Below are positions 15,672 through 24,406 of a stretch of 64,000 nt of DNA, piece after piece. This DNA is from Bacteroidota bacterium (lineage in GTDB: Bacteria; Bacteroidota; Bacteroidia; Cytophagales; Cyclobacteriaceae). Under the pieces are notes generated by a model that had not been told where the DNA came from, ran no database searches, and saw nothing but the letters and a program-made list of their open reading frames with translations. Every line of letters begins with the position of its first letter. The stretch's first letter is position 1. Position numbers and translations under genes: made by a program. The stretch lies in the NCBI GenBank assembly GCA_016191555.1, contig JACPVX010000014.1:1-64000 (forward strand), written 5' to 3'.

Positions 15672-16331
15672 ATGAAATCAATTCTAGCCATAACACTTCT
15701 TTCGCTAATTGTGGTGATTCCTTCCACAGCTCAGCATAATTGCCCTGAAGGTATCAATTTGATTCCGATGTATGGGAGCAAGAAAAAATGTGCAGAACAA
15801 ATACAAAGTGATTCCGATTTTATCACGGATTGTCTAAAACAATTTAAAGACCGAAAGACAGCCGCTCATTATTTCGTAAAAAAGGGTTGGGAATACTTCT
15901 ATAAGAATGATTCAGAGAAAGCCATGAAACGATTCAATCAAGCATGGTTATTGGACAGCTTGAATGCAGAAGCATTTTGGGGCTTTGGAAATTTACTGGG
16001 CATGAAATCAAGTTTTGAAGAATCCATCAAGTTGTTGGAACATTCTATCGCACTGGATCCGAATAATTCAAGCGCATATGAATCACTAGCCATAAGTCTT
16101 GGCCAATTGTTCAATAAAACCAAAAACATAGAATATCTGAACAAGATGACAAGCGCATTAAAAAAATCCCTTTCCATCAACCCGAAAAATGTGCGAGCCC
16201 TTGTGCAGTTGACAACAGCCTATAGTTATTTCGTACAAAAAGATAGTGCTGTCAAATACATGAAGCTTACTGACCAAATCGATCCAGCAGCTGTTGATCC
16301 CGAAGTTCGTAAATTGATTTTAAAAAAGTAA
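15672..16331 (+). CDS. Secreted TPR-repeat protein
   Basis: A 219-residue exported protein with signal peptide MKSILAITLLSLIVVIPSTAQ. It then has two cysteines in a polar segment, followed by four or so tetratricopeptide repeats from about residue 60 to 205 (for example FYKNDSEKAMKRFNQAWLLD and SFEESIKLLEHSIALDPNN). TPRs mediate protein-protein contact, here in the periplasm. A TAGATTTA box (15657-15664) lies immediately upstream. Its 3' end abuts the convergent START-domain gene with one nucleotide between. Function is not deducible beyond a scaffold role. Confidence 0.85.
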   Translation: MKSILAITLLSLIVVIPSTAQHNCPEGINLIPMYGSKKKCAEQIQSDSDFITDCLKQFKDRKTAAHYFVKKGWEYFYKNDSEKAMKRFNQAWLLDSLNAEAFWGFGNLLGMKSSFEESIKLLEHSIALDPNNSSAYESLAISLGQLFNKTKNIEYLNKMTSALKKSLSINPKNVRALVQLTTAYSYFVQKDSAVKYMKLTDQIDPAAVDPEVRKLILKK

Positions 16332-16332
16332 A

Positions 16333-16926
16333 CTACTTGTACTTCCCAATCTTTGCCTTCATGCTCATGAAAGTTTGGTAGGGTGCTTTGTGCGAAAGCG
16401 AATTGATGACCCAGGCAGGAAGTGTTCCTCCCAAATCAATCTCCAATGTATAATGAATAAAAAGTCGTCCGGGCTTTACCTCTTTCACCACCCACACTGC
16501 TTTAGACATTGGCACGCGTACTACATTTTTTACTTTGGGAATATAATCAGGTATGCTGACCAATGTAACTTTCATTTCATTGGCACTGATTTGCTGAATC
16601 GTTAACCGAATCACAAAATCACGATTATCAACAACCGGAGCTTTTACTTCGGTATGATAGATGATTTCATTTTCATTCATCTTTTTCAACAACTTAGCAC
16701 TCACCGTTTGATCTTGCCATTCACCCAAATGATCAACATCGAGCAACATCGCTCTGAGCTGGCGCTGATTGGCTTTCAAATAAAATTTGGATTGAATGAC
16801 TTTGTACTTTGAGTTTTCCGGATCGCAGGTGTAAACTTGAATGCTATCCTTATCCAATTTCAATTGACAGTTTTTCTGCGCGAAGCAAACCACCGGTAAT
16901 AAAATAGAAATTACTAACCACTTCAT
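16333..16926 (-). CDS. Secreted START/SRPBCC-domain lipid-binding-like protein
   Basis: A 197-residue protein from the ATG at 16926, where a signal peptide starts (MKWLVISILLPVVCFAQ); the extra upstream 11 residues of the frame overlap the previous gene and are not signal-like. The mature part is a START-type helix-grip fold: KFYLKANQRQLRAMLLDVDH, then EIIYHTEVKAPVVDNRDFVI, AVWVVKEVKPGRLFIHYTLE and DLGGTLPAWVINSLSHKAPY. START domains bind hydrophobic ligands such as lipids or sterols in a deep pocket. It is the last of three genes with the phosphoesterase and the sugar transporter, starting one nucleotide after the phosphoesterase stop. Ligand unknown. Confidence 0.85.
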   Translation of the reverse strand: MKWLVISILLPVVCFAQKNCQLKLDKDSIQVYTCDPENSKYKVIQSKFYLKANQRQLRAMLLDVDHLGEWQDQTVSAKLLKKMNENEIIYHTEVKAPVVDNRDFVIRLTIQQISANEMKVTLVSIPDYIPKVKNVVRVPMSKAVWVVKEVKPGRLFIHYTLEIDLGGTLPAWVINSLSHKAPYQTFMSMKAKIGKYK

Positions 16927-16927
16927 A

Positions 16928-17836
16928 CTATCGGATCGAAATAATGTGAGGCTCACCAAATCCCGAAAAATCGGGAAGCAATGGGTAAGAGGACAACTTC
17001 AGAGAATTACCTAATCGCTGCAGTAGCAAGTAGTGAAACATCGGTTTGTAATTGGCATCGAGATCTTCATGTGATGGGTTCTTCGTATTCAGTGGTTGAT
17101 GAATCCCCCCACCTCCTCCTATCACCATAAAATCCTTTCCCGATTTTTGAAAGTGTTCAAATCCATGTGAGTGACCGGTAATAAACAATTTGGCTTTCGC
17201 GGATGCGAGATAAGTGGGCACAAAGGCAGACTGCACTTCGGTAGACGATCCCACGATCTTACTGTTTGAAAAAGGAGCATGATGACAACTCATCACAATG
17301 ATGCGGATGGCGGGATTAGCATCTAATTCCTTCATGGTGGCAGTAAGCCAGTTTTGTTGCTTGTCTCGATCTGCTTGCGATAGCTTCGAAAAATTGGAAT
17401 TCAACAGAACAAACGCAATCGAATCTGTGATCTTCACAAAACCCGTTCGAACGTGATCCGGAAAACGTTTTTGAAATACAGACTCGCCTTTGGCTGCATT
17501 GCCCATCACATCGTGATTTCCCAGCAATGCAGTTACTTGAATTCCTTTGTCCCGACCTTCTTTTAGATAACCATCAATTGCTTTCCATTTTTTTTCTTTG
17601 TGACCCAACGAAACGACATCGCCCAATATGAATAAATCCGCGGGCTTGGTTTTGATGATTTGCTGAAAAATCAATTGTGTGGCCAGCGTGTTATGGTTTG
17701 GCTTCAACCATAACTTTTCAATCCACATGGGCTTTTGCGTATCGCTTACTAAAGCAATTGTCTGTTGCGCATAACCCCCAGAAAAAGCTATTAATAGCAA
17801 ACCTACTATTTCCCGTATTCTTCTTCTCAAACGCAT
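16928..17836 (-). CDS. Secreted calcineurin-like metallophosphoesterase
   Basis: A 302-residue exported phosphoesterase. An N-terminal basic and hydrophobic segment (residues 1-23) ends in YAQ, a signal peptide. The di-metal site motifs are present in order: SDTQ at 31-34, GDVVS at 72-76, GNHD at 106-109, HHAPF and GHSHGFEH. The first motif is D-x-Q rather than the usual D-x-H, a substitution that also occurs in some periplasmic members. It would hydrolyse phosphomono- or diesters outside the cytoplasm. It lies 33 nt after the sugar transporter gene and one nucleotide before the START-domain gene, so the three are probably cotranscribed. Confidence 0.9.
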   Translation of the reverse strand: MRLRRRIREIVGLLLIAFSGGYAQQTIALVSDTQKPMWIEKLWLKPNHNTLATQLIFQQIIKTKPADLFILGDVVSLGHKEKKWKAIDGYLKEGRDKGIQVTALLGNHDVMGNAAKGESVFQKRFPDHVRTGFVKITDSIAFVLLNSNFSKLSQADRDKQQNWLTATMKELDANPAIRIIVMSCHHAPFSNSKIVGSSTEVQSAFVPTYLASAKAKLFITGHSHGFEHFQKSGKDFMVIGGGGGIHQPLNTKNPSHEDLDANYKPMFHYLLLQRLGNSLKLSSYPLLPDFSGFGEPHIISIR

Positions 17837-17869
17837 ACTACCCTTAACGAAAAAAGAAGAAAAATGATT

Positions 17870-19105
17870 CTATGATTGCGTAGTAGCAGTTTCTTCCGAA
17901 GGTTTATAAAATTTCACAGCAAACAAGAAGATCATCAAATAACAAATGATCGGCAACAGATATGCTGTCGCCACGCTGTACTTATCCGCGACATATCCCA
18001 TGATGGGAGGAAACACCGCACCGCCTGCTACTGCCATCACAATAAAGGAAGATGCCTTCTCGCGAAGATCACTGATATTTCGTAAGCCCAATCCGAAAAT
18101 GGTGGGGAACATGATGCTGAAGGTGAACTGCAAACCGATCAGGCATGCAAAAGAGAGCCAGCCAAGATGCTGTGAAATGATAATGCACATGGTAATGCTC
18201 CCCAAGCAAAACAAGGCGAGCAGTTTATTGGGTGCTATGAAATTCATCAAATAGGTTCCTACAATTCTTCCCATGAGCATCATAAACATGCTGAGACCAA
18301 AATAATAGGAAGCATGTGAGTCGCTCATTCCCGGCATATACTTAACAGCGTAATTAATAAAGAACGCCCAAGTACCGCCTTGAGCAGCCACGTTGAAAAA
18401 TTGAGCTACGACAGTCCATCGAAAATGTTTATATTTAAATAACTCACCATAGGAACGCTGACTGCTCGGATTATTACGCGCTTCTTGAAGGGGCGGCACC
18501 CTTGTAAACAAAAATGCCACAGCAATGATAAAAACGGTTGCACCGATGGCCGCGTAAAGCATCTTTACCGAAAATAAATCTGCTTGGGTATCTCCTGTTA
18601 ATACAGCACGTAAGATAAAGTACCCGCCTAAAACCGGACCTATGATTGTTCCAACTGCGTTGAATGTTTGTGAGAAATTTAATCGTTGCTCTGATCTTCG
18701 TTCATCTCCTAATGCCGCAGCAAACGGATGTGCTACTGCTTCTAACGTGGCCAATCCACACGCTAAGATAAACAATGCTATCCGGAAAAAACCAAATGAC
18801 TCGGCACCCGCTGCTGGTATAAATAAGAAAGCACCGATTGCATACAAACATAATCCAAGTAATACTCCATTCTTATATCCATATTTTTTCATGAACAACC
18901 CTGCCGGTATTCCCATTACCGCATAAGCGCCAAAAATCGAAAACTGCACCAAGCCCGATTGCGCCAATGATACATTCAACACCTTTTGAAAATGGCGATT
19001 GAGCACATCGCCCATGGAAATGGCAATGCCCCACAGCATAAATAAGCTGGTGACAAATATGAAGGTAGGGATATACTTTCGGTCGGTGAGTGGTATTTTT
19101 TCCAT
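17870..19105 (-). CDS. Sugar MFS transporter, FucP-like
   Basis: A 411-residue major facilitator protein with 12 predicted membrane helices, from the ATG at 19105; the 33-residue upstream extension of the frame overlaps a terminator hairpin and is rejected. The N terminus KYIPTFIFVTSLFMLWGIAI, followed by LNRHFQKVLNVSLAQSGLVQ and G-A-Y-A-V-M-G-I-P-A-G, is characteristic of the fucose/glucose/galactose:proton symporter branch (FucP, GluP). It should import a hexose or deoxyhexose. It heads a unit with the secreted phosphoesterase and START protein; no sugar catabolic genes adjoin it, so the sugar cannot be named. Confidence 0.9.
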   Translation of the reverse strand: MEKIPLTDRKYIPTFIFVTSLFMLWGIAISMGDVLNRHFQKVLNVSLAQSGLVQFSIFGAYAVMGIPAGLFMKKYGYKNGVLLGLCLYAIGAFLFIPAAGAESFGFFRIALFILACGLATLEAVAHPFAAALGDERRSEQRLNFSQTFNAVGTIIGPVLGGYFILRAVLTGDTQADLFSVKMLYAAIGATVFIIAVAFLFTRVPPLQEARNNPSSQRSYGELFKYKHFRWTVVAQFFNVAAQGGTWAFFINYAVKYMPGMSDSHASYYFGLSMFMMLMGRIVGTYLMNFIAPNKLLALFCLGSITMCIIISQHLGWLSFACLIGLQFTFSIMFPTIFGLGLRNISDLREKASSFIVMAVAGGAVFPPIMGYVADKYSVATAYLLPIICYLMIFLFAVKFYKPSEETATTQS

Positions 19106-19123
19106 AATTGGTTTAGGTAGGTT

Positions 19124-19154
19124 CAAACAAAAATGCCTCAAGTTTATGAGGCAT
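19124..19154 (-). terminator. Intrinsic terminator after nhaC
   Basis: Perfect 8-bp stem ATGCCTCA (19133-19140) and TGAGGCAT (19147-19154) with a 6-nt loop. Read on the minus strand it is followed by TTTTTGTTTG. It separates nhaC from the sugar transporter gene about 100 nt after the nhaC stop. Confidence 0.75.
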
Positions 19155-19254
19155 CCAAATTTTATTTTACAGTCCCAACCGAAGATGTTTCGAGACAGTA
19201 CCAACCAAGCAAGTAAAACACGTTCAACTAGAATCAGTTAATCACAACGGAATA

Positions 19255-20538
19255 TCACTTCCTCTTTAGAAAAATAAATACGAGTGTGGCAATACCCAAC
19301 AGGAATGGATAATACATATAACCAATAATTTCAAAGGCTGTTACTTTTTGTTGCGCGATGGCAACAGCGGCCAATAACTGCGCACCATAAGGCAACAAGC
19401 CTTGCACGAAACAAGAAATCGTGTCAAGGATGCTCGCACTGCGCTTTCCATCAATTTCGTTTTTGTCGGCTATGGTTTTGGCCAGCGGACCCACAATCAA
19501 AATAGTAATTGTATTGTTGGCGATGGCTGCATTCACCAATGCCGTAAGACCGGCTATTCCCAACTCACCTCCACGCTTTGTTTTGATTAACCGCGAAACA
19601 TGATAAAGTATAAAATCAATGCCACCCTGGTAACGAATCAATCCCACAATACCTCCAATCAAAATACAAGTAATGCTCAACTCGAACATGGAAGCCATTC
19701 CGGCATTGGCCGAACTAATCGCCTGCCAACCATCCAAACTTCCAGTCGTCATACCGATGATCGCTGTCAATACAATTCCACTTAGCAAAACCCAAATTAC
19801 GTTTAGTCCGGTAAGGGCAGCCACCAACACGAATACATAAGGCACAATCTTGATGAATGAATATGGATGCTCTCCTGGTATCACAACCGAATCCGTCACC
19901 GCTCCGGAAAAAGAATAAATTAAAAATGTGATGATAGAAGGCGGCAAGGCAATCCAAAAGTTCACTTTAAACTTATCACGCATCTCCACATTTTGTGTAC
20001 GAGTAGCCGCAATGGTCGTATCTGAAATCATCGAAAGATTATCGCCAAACATGGCGCCACCCACCACGGCTCCTAAGGCCACGGCCAAAACGCCCGGCAT
20101 GGATTCATTAAAACCCACAGCAATGGGAGAAAGCGCAACCACCGTGCCCACAGATGTACCGAGTGAAATAGAAATAAAGCAGGCAATCAAAAACAAACCT
20201 GCTATAATCAGGCTGGGCGATAAATACGTGAGCGCAAAGTTGACCGTAGACTCAACTGCGCCCATACTTTTGCTGATGGCCGCGAAGGCTCCCGCCAACA
20301 GGAAAATAAAGCACATGAGCATGATATTGGCATCGCCCATGTGATGACTAAACTCATCTACTTTCTTGGCAAAAGGTATCGCTGGGTATTGTACAAAGGC
20401 CACCACGGCCGCCAGCAAAAATGCCACCAGCACGGGCATCTTATAAAAATCTTGAAGGGCAATGGAGGTAAAAAGATAGACAACCAAAAAAACAAATAGC
20501 GGCAATAAAGCGCCCAGGCGCCCCTTGTTATTTTCCAT
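19255..20538 (-). CDS. nhaC: Na+/H+ antiporter, NhaC family
   Basis: A 427-residue inner-membrane antiporter with about eleven helices. Family features include FISISLGTSVGTVVALSPIAVG, then GALVGG-type glycine stretches (AVVGGAMFGDNLSMISDTTI) with the conserved D-N-L-S-x-x-S-D-T-T block. NhaC proteins exchange cytoplasmic Na+ for H+ (in some cases coupled to malate/lactate) and aid sodium and pH homeostasis. It is the last gene of an apparent minus-strand unit yceI - hydrolase - desaturase-like - nhaC with gaps of 24, 5 and 11 nt, and is closed by the terminator at 19124-19154. A second, unrelated-family Na+/H+ antiporter (NhaD) is encoded at 57458. Confidence 0.92.
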   Translation of the reverse strand: MENNKGRLGALLPLFVFLVVYLFTSIALQDFYKMPVLVAFLLAAVVAFVQYPAIPFAKKVDEFSHHMGDANIMLMCFIFLLAGAFAAISKSMGAVESTVNFALTYLSPSLIIAGLFLIACFISISLGTSVGTVVALSPIAVGFNESMPGVLAVALGAVVGGAMFGDNLSMISDTTIAATRTQNVEMRDKFKVNFWIALPPSIITFLIYSFSGAVTDSVVIPGEHPYSFIKIVPYVFVLVAALTGLNVIWVLLSGIVLTAIIGMTTGSLDGWQAISSANAGMASMFELSITCILIGGIVGLIRYQGGIDFILYHVSRLIKTKRGGELGIAGLTALVNAAIANNTITILIVGPLAKTIADKNEIDGKRSASILDTISCFVQGLLPYGAQLLAAVAIAQQKVTAFEIIGYMYYPFLLGIATLVFIFLKRK

Positions 20539-20549
20539 GCAGTGTCAGA

Positions 20550-21770
20550 TCAATTGGAAGAATCGTAAACAAATTTTAGGTAAAGCTTTTTTGTGGGCAG
20601 TGTGATATTCACTACGAGCAACACCACCAGCGATAGTAAAAATAGTTGAATACTTCCAATCCAAAAGCTGAAATAGAATATTATTAATAGTATCCGAATG
20701 TATTCGAGGTAATAAATCCACCTGCGCTGCTCCAAAAGTGCTCCGCAGTTTACAATTGTCACTAAAATGAGCAGGCTATTGACTGTTTTGTCAACTGCGT
20801 TGAGTGAAAAGAAGAATCCAGATACAAAAAACAATAACGAAACCGCTGCCACTAGTTGAATGACCAGATACGCTTTGAAGCGTACAGTCGGTTTCAGTTC
20901 TTGCTTGTGCGGAAGGTAAATCCTCTCCAAAGCCGGGCGAATTTGTTGGTTGAGATTTTCAGGTTTACCAAAAAGCAATTTTGCTTTATTAAGCCAGCCC
21001 TCGGTTCTTCGTATGGCATAATTCAATTCCAAGAAATAATGAAAATGTTGCCACATAAAGCTATAGCTCTTGAGCGGGTGCGTGAGTCCATATACCGGCT
21101 TAATTTCTTCTTCCTCTTTTTGGAAAGTGCCGAAAAGCTTATCCCAAAACACAAACAGATCGCCATAATTTTTATTGATGTATTTTTCATTGGATGCGTG
21201 ATGCACCCCATGCAGCGAAGGAGTAATGAAAATATATTCCAGCCAACCTAAATTTTTAATCAATTGTGTGTGGGTGAAGAACGAATACGCCCCATGAATC
21301 ACCAGTGTGGCGAAAACCATAGTAGGGTGAAAGCCGGCCAATGGAAGTCCGCACCAAAATACATTTCGGATAATGGCCTGAAAAGTAGTGATGCGTGCCG
21401 AAACCGTGTAATTAAACTCTTCGCTTTGATGATGCACTATATGTGCCGCCCAAAATAAATTAATCTCATGCCCGAGGCGATGATACCAATACCAAACGAG
21501 GTCGGTAGCCAGAAGCATGATAATCCATACCCACCAGGTGTTCGGAATTTGCCAGAGCGCATAGTGTTCGTAGACATACACAAACGCTCCGAAAAATGAA
21601 GCGGTGATAAACAAATTGAGCAACCGCTCAGCAATGCCAATGGTAAGATTGGCCACAGAGCTATCGAACTTAAATAAGTGTTGCTTCTTCAGGCGAATAG
21701 CCGCTACATATTCTAAACCGAGGAAAATGAAAAAAGCCGGAATCGCCACCGCCACATAATTGAATGCCAT
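20550..21770 (-). CDS. Sterol desaturase/fatty acid hydroxylase-family membrane di-iron enzyme
   Basis: A 406-residue membrane protein with the histidine clusters that bind a di-iron centre in this superfamily: HRLGH, then AAHIVHHQS, then HGVHHASNEKY. Four N-terminal helices flank the clusters, and an extra C-terminal segment of about 120 residues adds three or four more helices. Members hydroxylate or desaturate sterols, fatty acids, carotenoids or alkylglycerols using O2. It lies between an alpha/beta-hydrolase-like gene (5 nt upstream) and nhaC (11 nt downstream). The long C-terminal helical tail resembles bacterial relatives of alkylglycerol monooxygenase. Substrate not deducible. Confidence 0.9.
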   Translation of the reverse strand: MAFNYVAVAIPAFFIFLGLEYVAAIRLKKQHLFKFDSSVANLTIGIAERLLNLFITASFFGAFVYVYEHYALWQIPNTWWVWIIMLLATDLVWYWYHRLGHEINLFWAAHIVHHQSEEFNYTVSARITTFQAIIRNVFWCGLPLAGFHPTMVFATLVIHGAYSFFTHTQLIKNLGWLEYIFITPSLHGVHHASNEKYINKNYGDLFVFWDKLFGTFQKEEEEIKPVYGLTHPLKSYSFMWQHFHYFLELNYAIRRTEGWLNKAKLLFGKPENLNQQIRPALERIYLPHKQELKPTVRFKAYLVIQLVAAVSLLFFVSGFFFSLNAVDKTVNSLLILVTIVNCGALLEQRRWIYYLEYIRILLIIFYFSFWIGSIQLFLLSLVVLLVVNITLPTKKLYLKFVYDSSN

Positions 21771-21775
21771 ATCGA

Positions 21776-22543
21776 CTACTTTGCGATTAAGAATTGATAG
21801 AGATGTTGATTGAATTTTTTCGTTTGTTCAATCATTGGAACGTGTCCACATTGATCGATAAATTTTACTTCTGCATTTTTCAACAGGTCGTGAAAATGCA
21901 GTGCTACCTCGGGGGGAGTAATTTTATCTTGCAAACCCCAGATTAATAAAACGGGTAATTCCAATTTTCCTAAAAAAGAAGCCACCTTACTATGCAAGGA
22001 TGATTGTACCAGCGAAGAAAGAACTATTCGCTTTGGCAAACTTTGTACAGTGTCATAAATATCGCGCGTCAGTTTTTCGACTTCAGGCATTTCTTGATAA
22101 AAGGCAGTTCGCACTTTTTCGTTAATAAAATGAAAATTGGCTGGATGAGATGCTCGTGAGTCATCTGCCGGGTTCTGATCAATCAAACCGCTACTTCCTA
22201 CCAATACAATTTTATCTACTGCTTCCGGATTCTGATGAGCATAAAAAAGTGCCACCTGTCCTCCTACGGCATGCCCCACCAACGTAACATACGAAAGTTG
22301 ATGCCATTCGATAAAATCGTGGAGTACTCGCACCAGAAATGATAAATTGGTTTGAGCGATTGGTAAATCAAATATGGGAAAGCGTGGAATAATCACACGG
22401 TGAGTTTTCTTCAGTTCTTCCACCACGGGCAACCATAAATTAACATTGCCAAATAAACCATGAAGTAAAATTACCACAGAACCTTTACCCTCATCGATGT
22501 ATGGTTGATGAAATACCAACCCCTCTCTCTTACTTGTTCCCAT
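21776..22543 (-). CDS. Alpha/beta-hydrolase fold protein with Ala at the nucleophile position
   Basis: A 255-residue cytoplasmic alpha/beta-hydrolase. The oxyanion-hole motif VILLHGLFGN is at residues 24-33, and the acid/base parts are retained in LLIWGLQDKITPP and DQCGHVPMIEQ. At the nucleophile elbow, where G-x-S-x-G is expected, the sequence is GHAVGG, with Ala92 (codon GCC) instead of Ser. A conventional serine esterase mechanism is therefore not possible unless another residue stands in. Cofactor-independent or non-catalytic roles are known for this fold. It sits between yceI and the desaturase-like gene in a tight unit. The fold is certain; the activity is open. Confidence 0.87.
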   Translation of the reverse strand: MGTSKREGLVFHQPYIDEGKGSVVILLHGLFGNVNLWLPVVEELKKTHRVIIPRFPIFDLPIAQTNLSFLVRVLHDFIEWHQLSYVTLVGHAVGGQVALFYAHQNPEAVDKIVLVGSSGLIDQNPADDSRASHPANFHFINEKVRTAFYQEMPEVEKLTRDIYDTVQSLPKRIVLSSLVQSSLHSKVASFLGKLELPVLLIWGLQDKITPPEVALHFHDLLKNAEVKFIDQCGHVPMIEQTKKFNQHLYQFLIAK

Positions 22544-22567
22544 ACCTATTTTCTAGTTTACTATATT

Positions 22568-23197
22568 CTACGATCCTGATTGCAGAATGGCAATCAGTTT
22601 TAAGTCTAATTCGAATTCATCGTAAATGACTTTGTCTCCCAGATTTTCAAAAAATGACTTCGATCGGAAGCGGATGTCAAACTTTGAGCGATCGACAATG
22701 ATCTTTGCATTGGCTACTATCTGTTTTCCATCATTAGTAATCGTTGCCGGAAACTCAATATCATTTGCAATACCCTTAATGGTTAATTTACCTTTCACAG
22801 TATACTCGTTTGCTGATTTTGAAATGACACTTCCAATGACGAAAGCCGCCTTCGGAAATTTCTCAGTCGCGAAGAAGTCATCCCTCTTCAAATGACCTAC
22901 TAATTTGGAGTTGCCATCCTTATCCGTAATATCGGCTACTTTAATTGAGTTTACGTCAATTTCAAATGAGCCCTGTTTGATTACTTTCCCCTCAGTCACA
23001 ATTTCTCCTGATGAAATGGCAATAGATCCGTTGTGCTGACCTGTTACTTTTTTACCAACCCAGTTAAGAGTACTCGCATTTGTGTCTACTTTAAATTTTA
23101 ATGTAGCTGGCGGCACGATAAAAGCGACCAAAGCAAAAATGGCAGCTAAAACTAATGGAACATAGTTGAGATTTATTTTTGATTTTATGTTACTCAT
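22568..23197 (-). CDS. YceI-family lipocalin-like protein
   Basis: A 209-residue protein with an N-terminal hydrophobic segment (residues 12-32) acting as signal or anchor, followed by a YceI domain. Family features: STLNWVGKKVTGQHNGSIAI, a G-S-F-E-I-D-V-N-S-I strand, LVGHLKRDDFFATEKFPKAA, and the C-terminal strands ending FELDLKL. YceI folds as a lipocalin-like barrel that binds long polyisoprenoids or similar lipids and is often induced by stress. It is the first gene of the unit with the alpha/beta-hydrolase-like protein, the membrane di-iron enzyme and nhaC; lipid modification is a common thread, but this is inference. Confidence 0.93.
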   Translation of the reverse strand: MSNIKSKINLNYVPLVLAAIFALVAFIVPPATLKFKVDTNASTLNWVGKKVTGQHNGSIAISSGEIVTEGKVIKQGSFEIDVNSIKVADITDKDGNSKLVGHLKRDDFFATEKFPKAAFVIGSVISKSANEYTVKGKLTIKGIANDIEFPATITNDGKQIVANAKIIVDRSKFDIRFRSKSFFENLGDKVIYDEFELDLKLIAILQSGS

Positions 23198-23258
23198 GAT
23201 TCGTGTAAGTTAAATACTGATTTTACCTGCCACTCTGAAGATGTCCAAGAAAAAACAA

Positions 23259-23288
23259 CGCTTCAGCCTTTGCAACATAGCTGAAGCG
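23259..23288. repeat. Perfect 9-bp inverted repeat upstream of yceI
   Basis: CGCTTCAGC (23259-23267) and GCTGAAGCG (23280-23288) are separated by 12 nt. No T-tract follows on either strand. Its place 62 nt upstream of the yceI start fits an operator or a leader RNA hairpin better than a terminator. Confidence 0.5.
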
Positions 23289-23526
23289 CTAACGCTGGAA
23301 GCTGACAGAAATACCCCTTTTCGGAGTGTAAATGATGATACAACTCTTTCGTTTTCATTTTGTCAGTAGTTTATAGTTCCCATTTACTCTTCGGGTAGGT
23401 TTTGGCACTTTTTTAAAATTTACTCTTAAAAGTTGCCAGAGGTTCGCTGAGCCCATCTCTCCCCTCTTCTTTATAAATCTGACGCAAATAAAAGAAAATA
23501 TTTATTACCCTACTAATTTAATAGAC

Positions 23527-23534
23527 TATATTTG
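23527..23534 (+). promoter_or_regulatory. Bacteroidota-type -7 box for the PhyH gene
   Basis: TATATTTG matches TAnnTTTG exactly, 57 nt before the ATG of the dioxygenase gene. No good TTTG stands at the expected -33 position, so the call rests on the -7 box alone. Confidence 0.45.
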
Positions 23535-23591
23535 TAAAAACTTTTGTGACTTCCATTATACGTACAATTCAAAATTCAATCCGATTAAAAG

Positions 23592-24398
23592 ATGATCAGT
23601 GATTACAAAAAATTTCAATTAGACGAAACCATTACATCTGAGCAAAAGGAATTCTTCAACCAATTTGGATTCATTCATTTTGAAAACTTCATTCCCGCGC
23701 ATGCGGTAGAAACCATTATCCAAGCTTCTATCGAGGTACAACAAAAGTGGATCAGTCAGGGAATTACTAAAATTAATGGTGTGCCTATTAAATATGGAGT
23801 AGACTTGGACGGCTCCCCTATCGTGCAACGCTTTGCATTTATTAATCAGCATCATCCGGTGTTAGCGGAATTTTTATTAGATCCCCGTTTCTCTACATTA
23901 TTAGAGTTGATCGGTCCTGCTGCACGCTTAGGCGATTCTGAAAAAGATGGAATGGTCTTTAATCATTATGTGAATGGACCCGGCAGTAAATTCACACAAA
24001 TGGGTTGGCATGTGGATGGCTTGCGTGATATTTTCTACGGACAAAAGTTAAATCCCATGTTAAATGTAGGAATCCATCTCAGCAATTTAAAAATTGAAAA
24101 TGGTGGGCTGCGGCTGATTCCCGGCACGCACACGCAAAGTCTAAGCAGTCTTCTATTTAGGAAAGCACACTTCTTTGACAATCGCCCCGATGCGCAAGAG
24201 GTGGCTGTGATACCCAAAGCAGGAGATCTTACCATTCACGATGGACGGTTGTGGCATCGGGTTGCTAAATCAGAAGTGGTGGGTGAGGCCAGCCGAAGGC
24301 GTGTGATTTACATACCAATCGTAACCGGGAAATACGAACCGAAAAATGAGGACAGTCCAACTTTATTTTATCAGCGATTTGCGGGCCTCTTGAAATAA
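23592..24398 (+). CDS. Phytanoyl-CoA dioxygenase (PhyH)-family Fe(II)/2-oxoglutarate oxygenase
   Basis: A 268-residue cytoplasmic enzyme of the PhyH family, which hydroxylates substrates using O2 and 2-oxoglutarate. The iron-binding facial triad is visible: His140 and Asp142 in MGWHVDGLRD and His222 in DGRLWHRVAKS, with the 2-oxoglutarate-binding Arg probably in the following EASRRRVIYIP. The segment IENGGLRLIPGTH is a strong family marker. It is followed by tRNA-Cys 8 nt downstream and may read into it. The substrate range of bacterial members is wide (lipids, antibiotics, small alcohols), and context gives no clear hint. Confidence 0.92.
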   Translation: MISDYKKFQLDETITSEQKEFFNQFGFIHFENFIPAHAVETIIQASIEVQQKWISQGITKINGVPIKYGVDLDGSPIVQRFAFINQHHPVLAEFLLDPRFSTLLELIGPAARLGDSEKDGMVFNHYVNGPGSKFTQMGWHVDGLRDIFYGQKLNPMLNVGIHLSNLKIENGGLRLIPGTHTQSLSSLLFRKAHFFDNRPDAQEVAVIPKAGDLTIHDGRLWHRVAKSEVVGEASRRRVIYIPIVTGKYEPKNEDSPTLFYQRFAGLLK

Positions 24399-24406
24399 CC
24401 AATCTT

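Larger units (their letters stand above)
23198..23591. other. 394-nt intergenic region between divergent yceI and phyH
   Basis: No convincing open frame is present on either strand. The region holds a 9-bp inverted repeat at 23259-23288 and a TAnnTTTG box at 23527-23534. The rest is unremarkable AT-rich sequence that must contain the yceI promoter. Confidence 0.6.

Noticed and set aside
16928-17836. Metallophosphoesterase with D-x-Q in the first metal motif as a possibly inactive enzyme
   Set aside because: All other metal motifs are intact and the D-x-Q form is known among periplasmic relatives, so loss of activity is not indicated.
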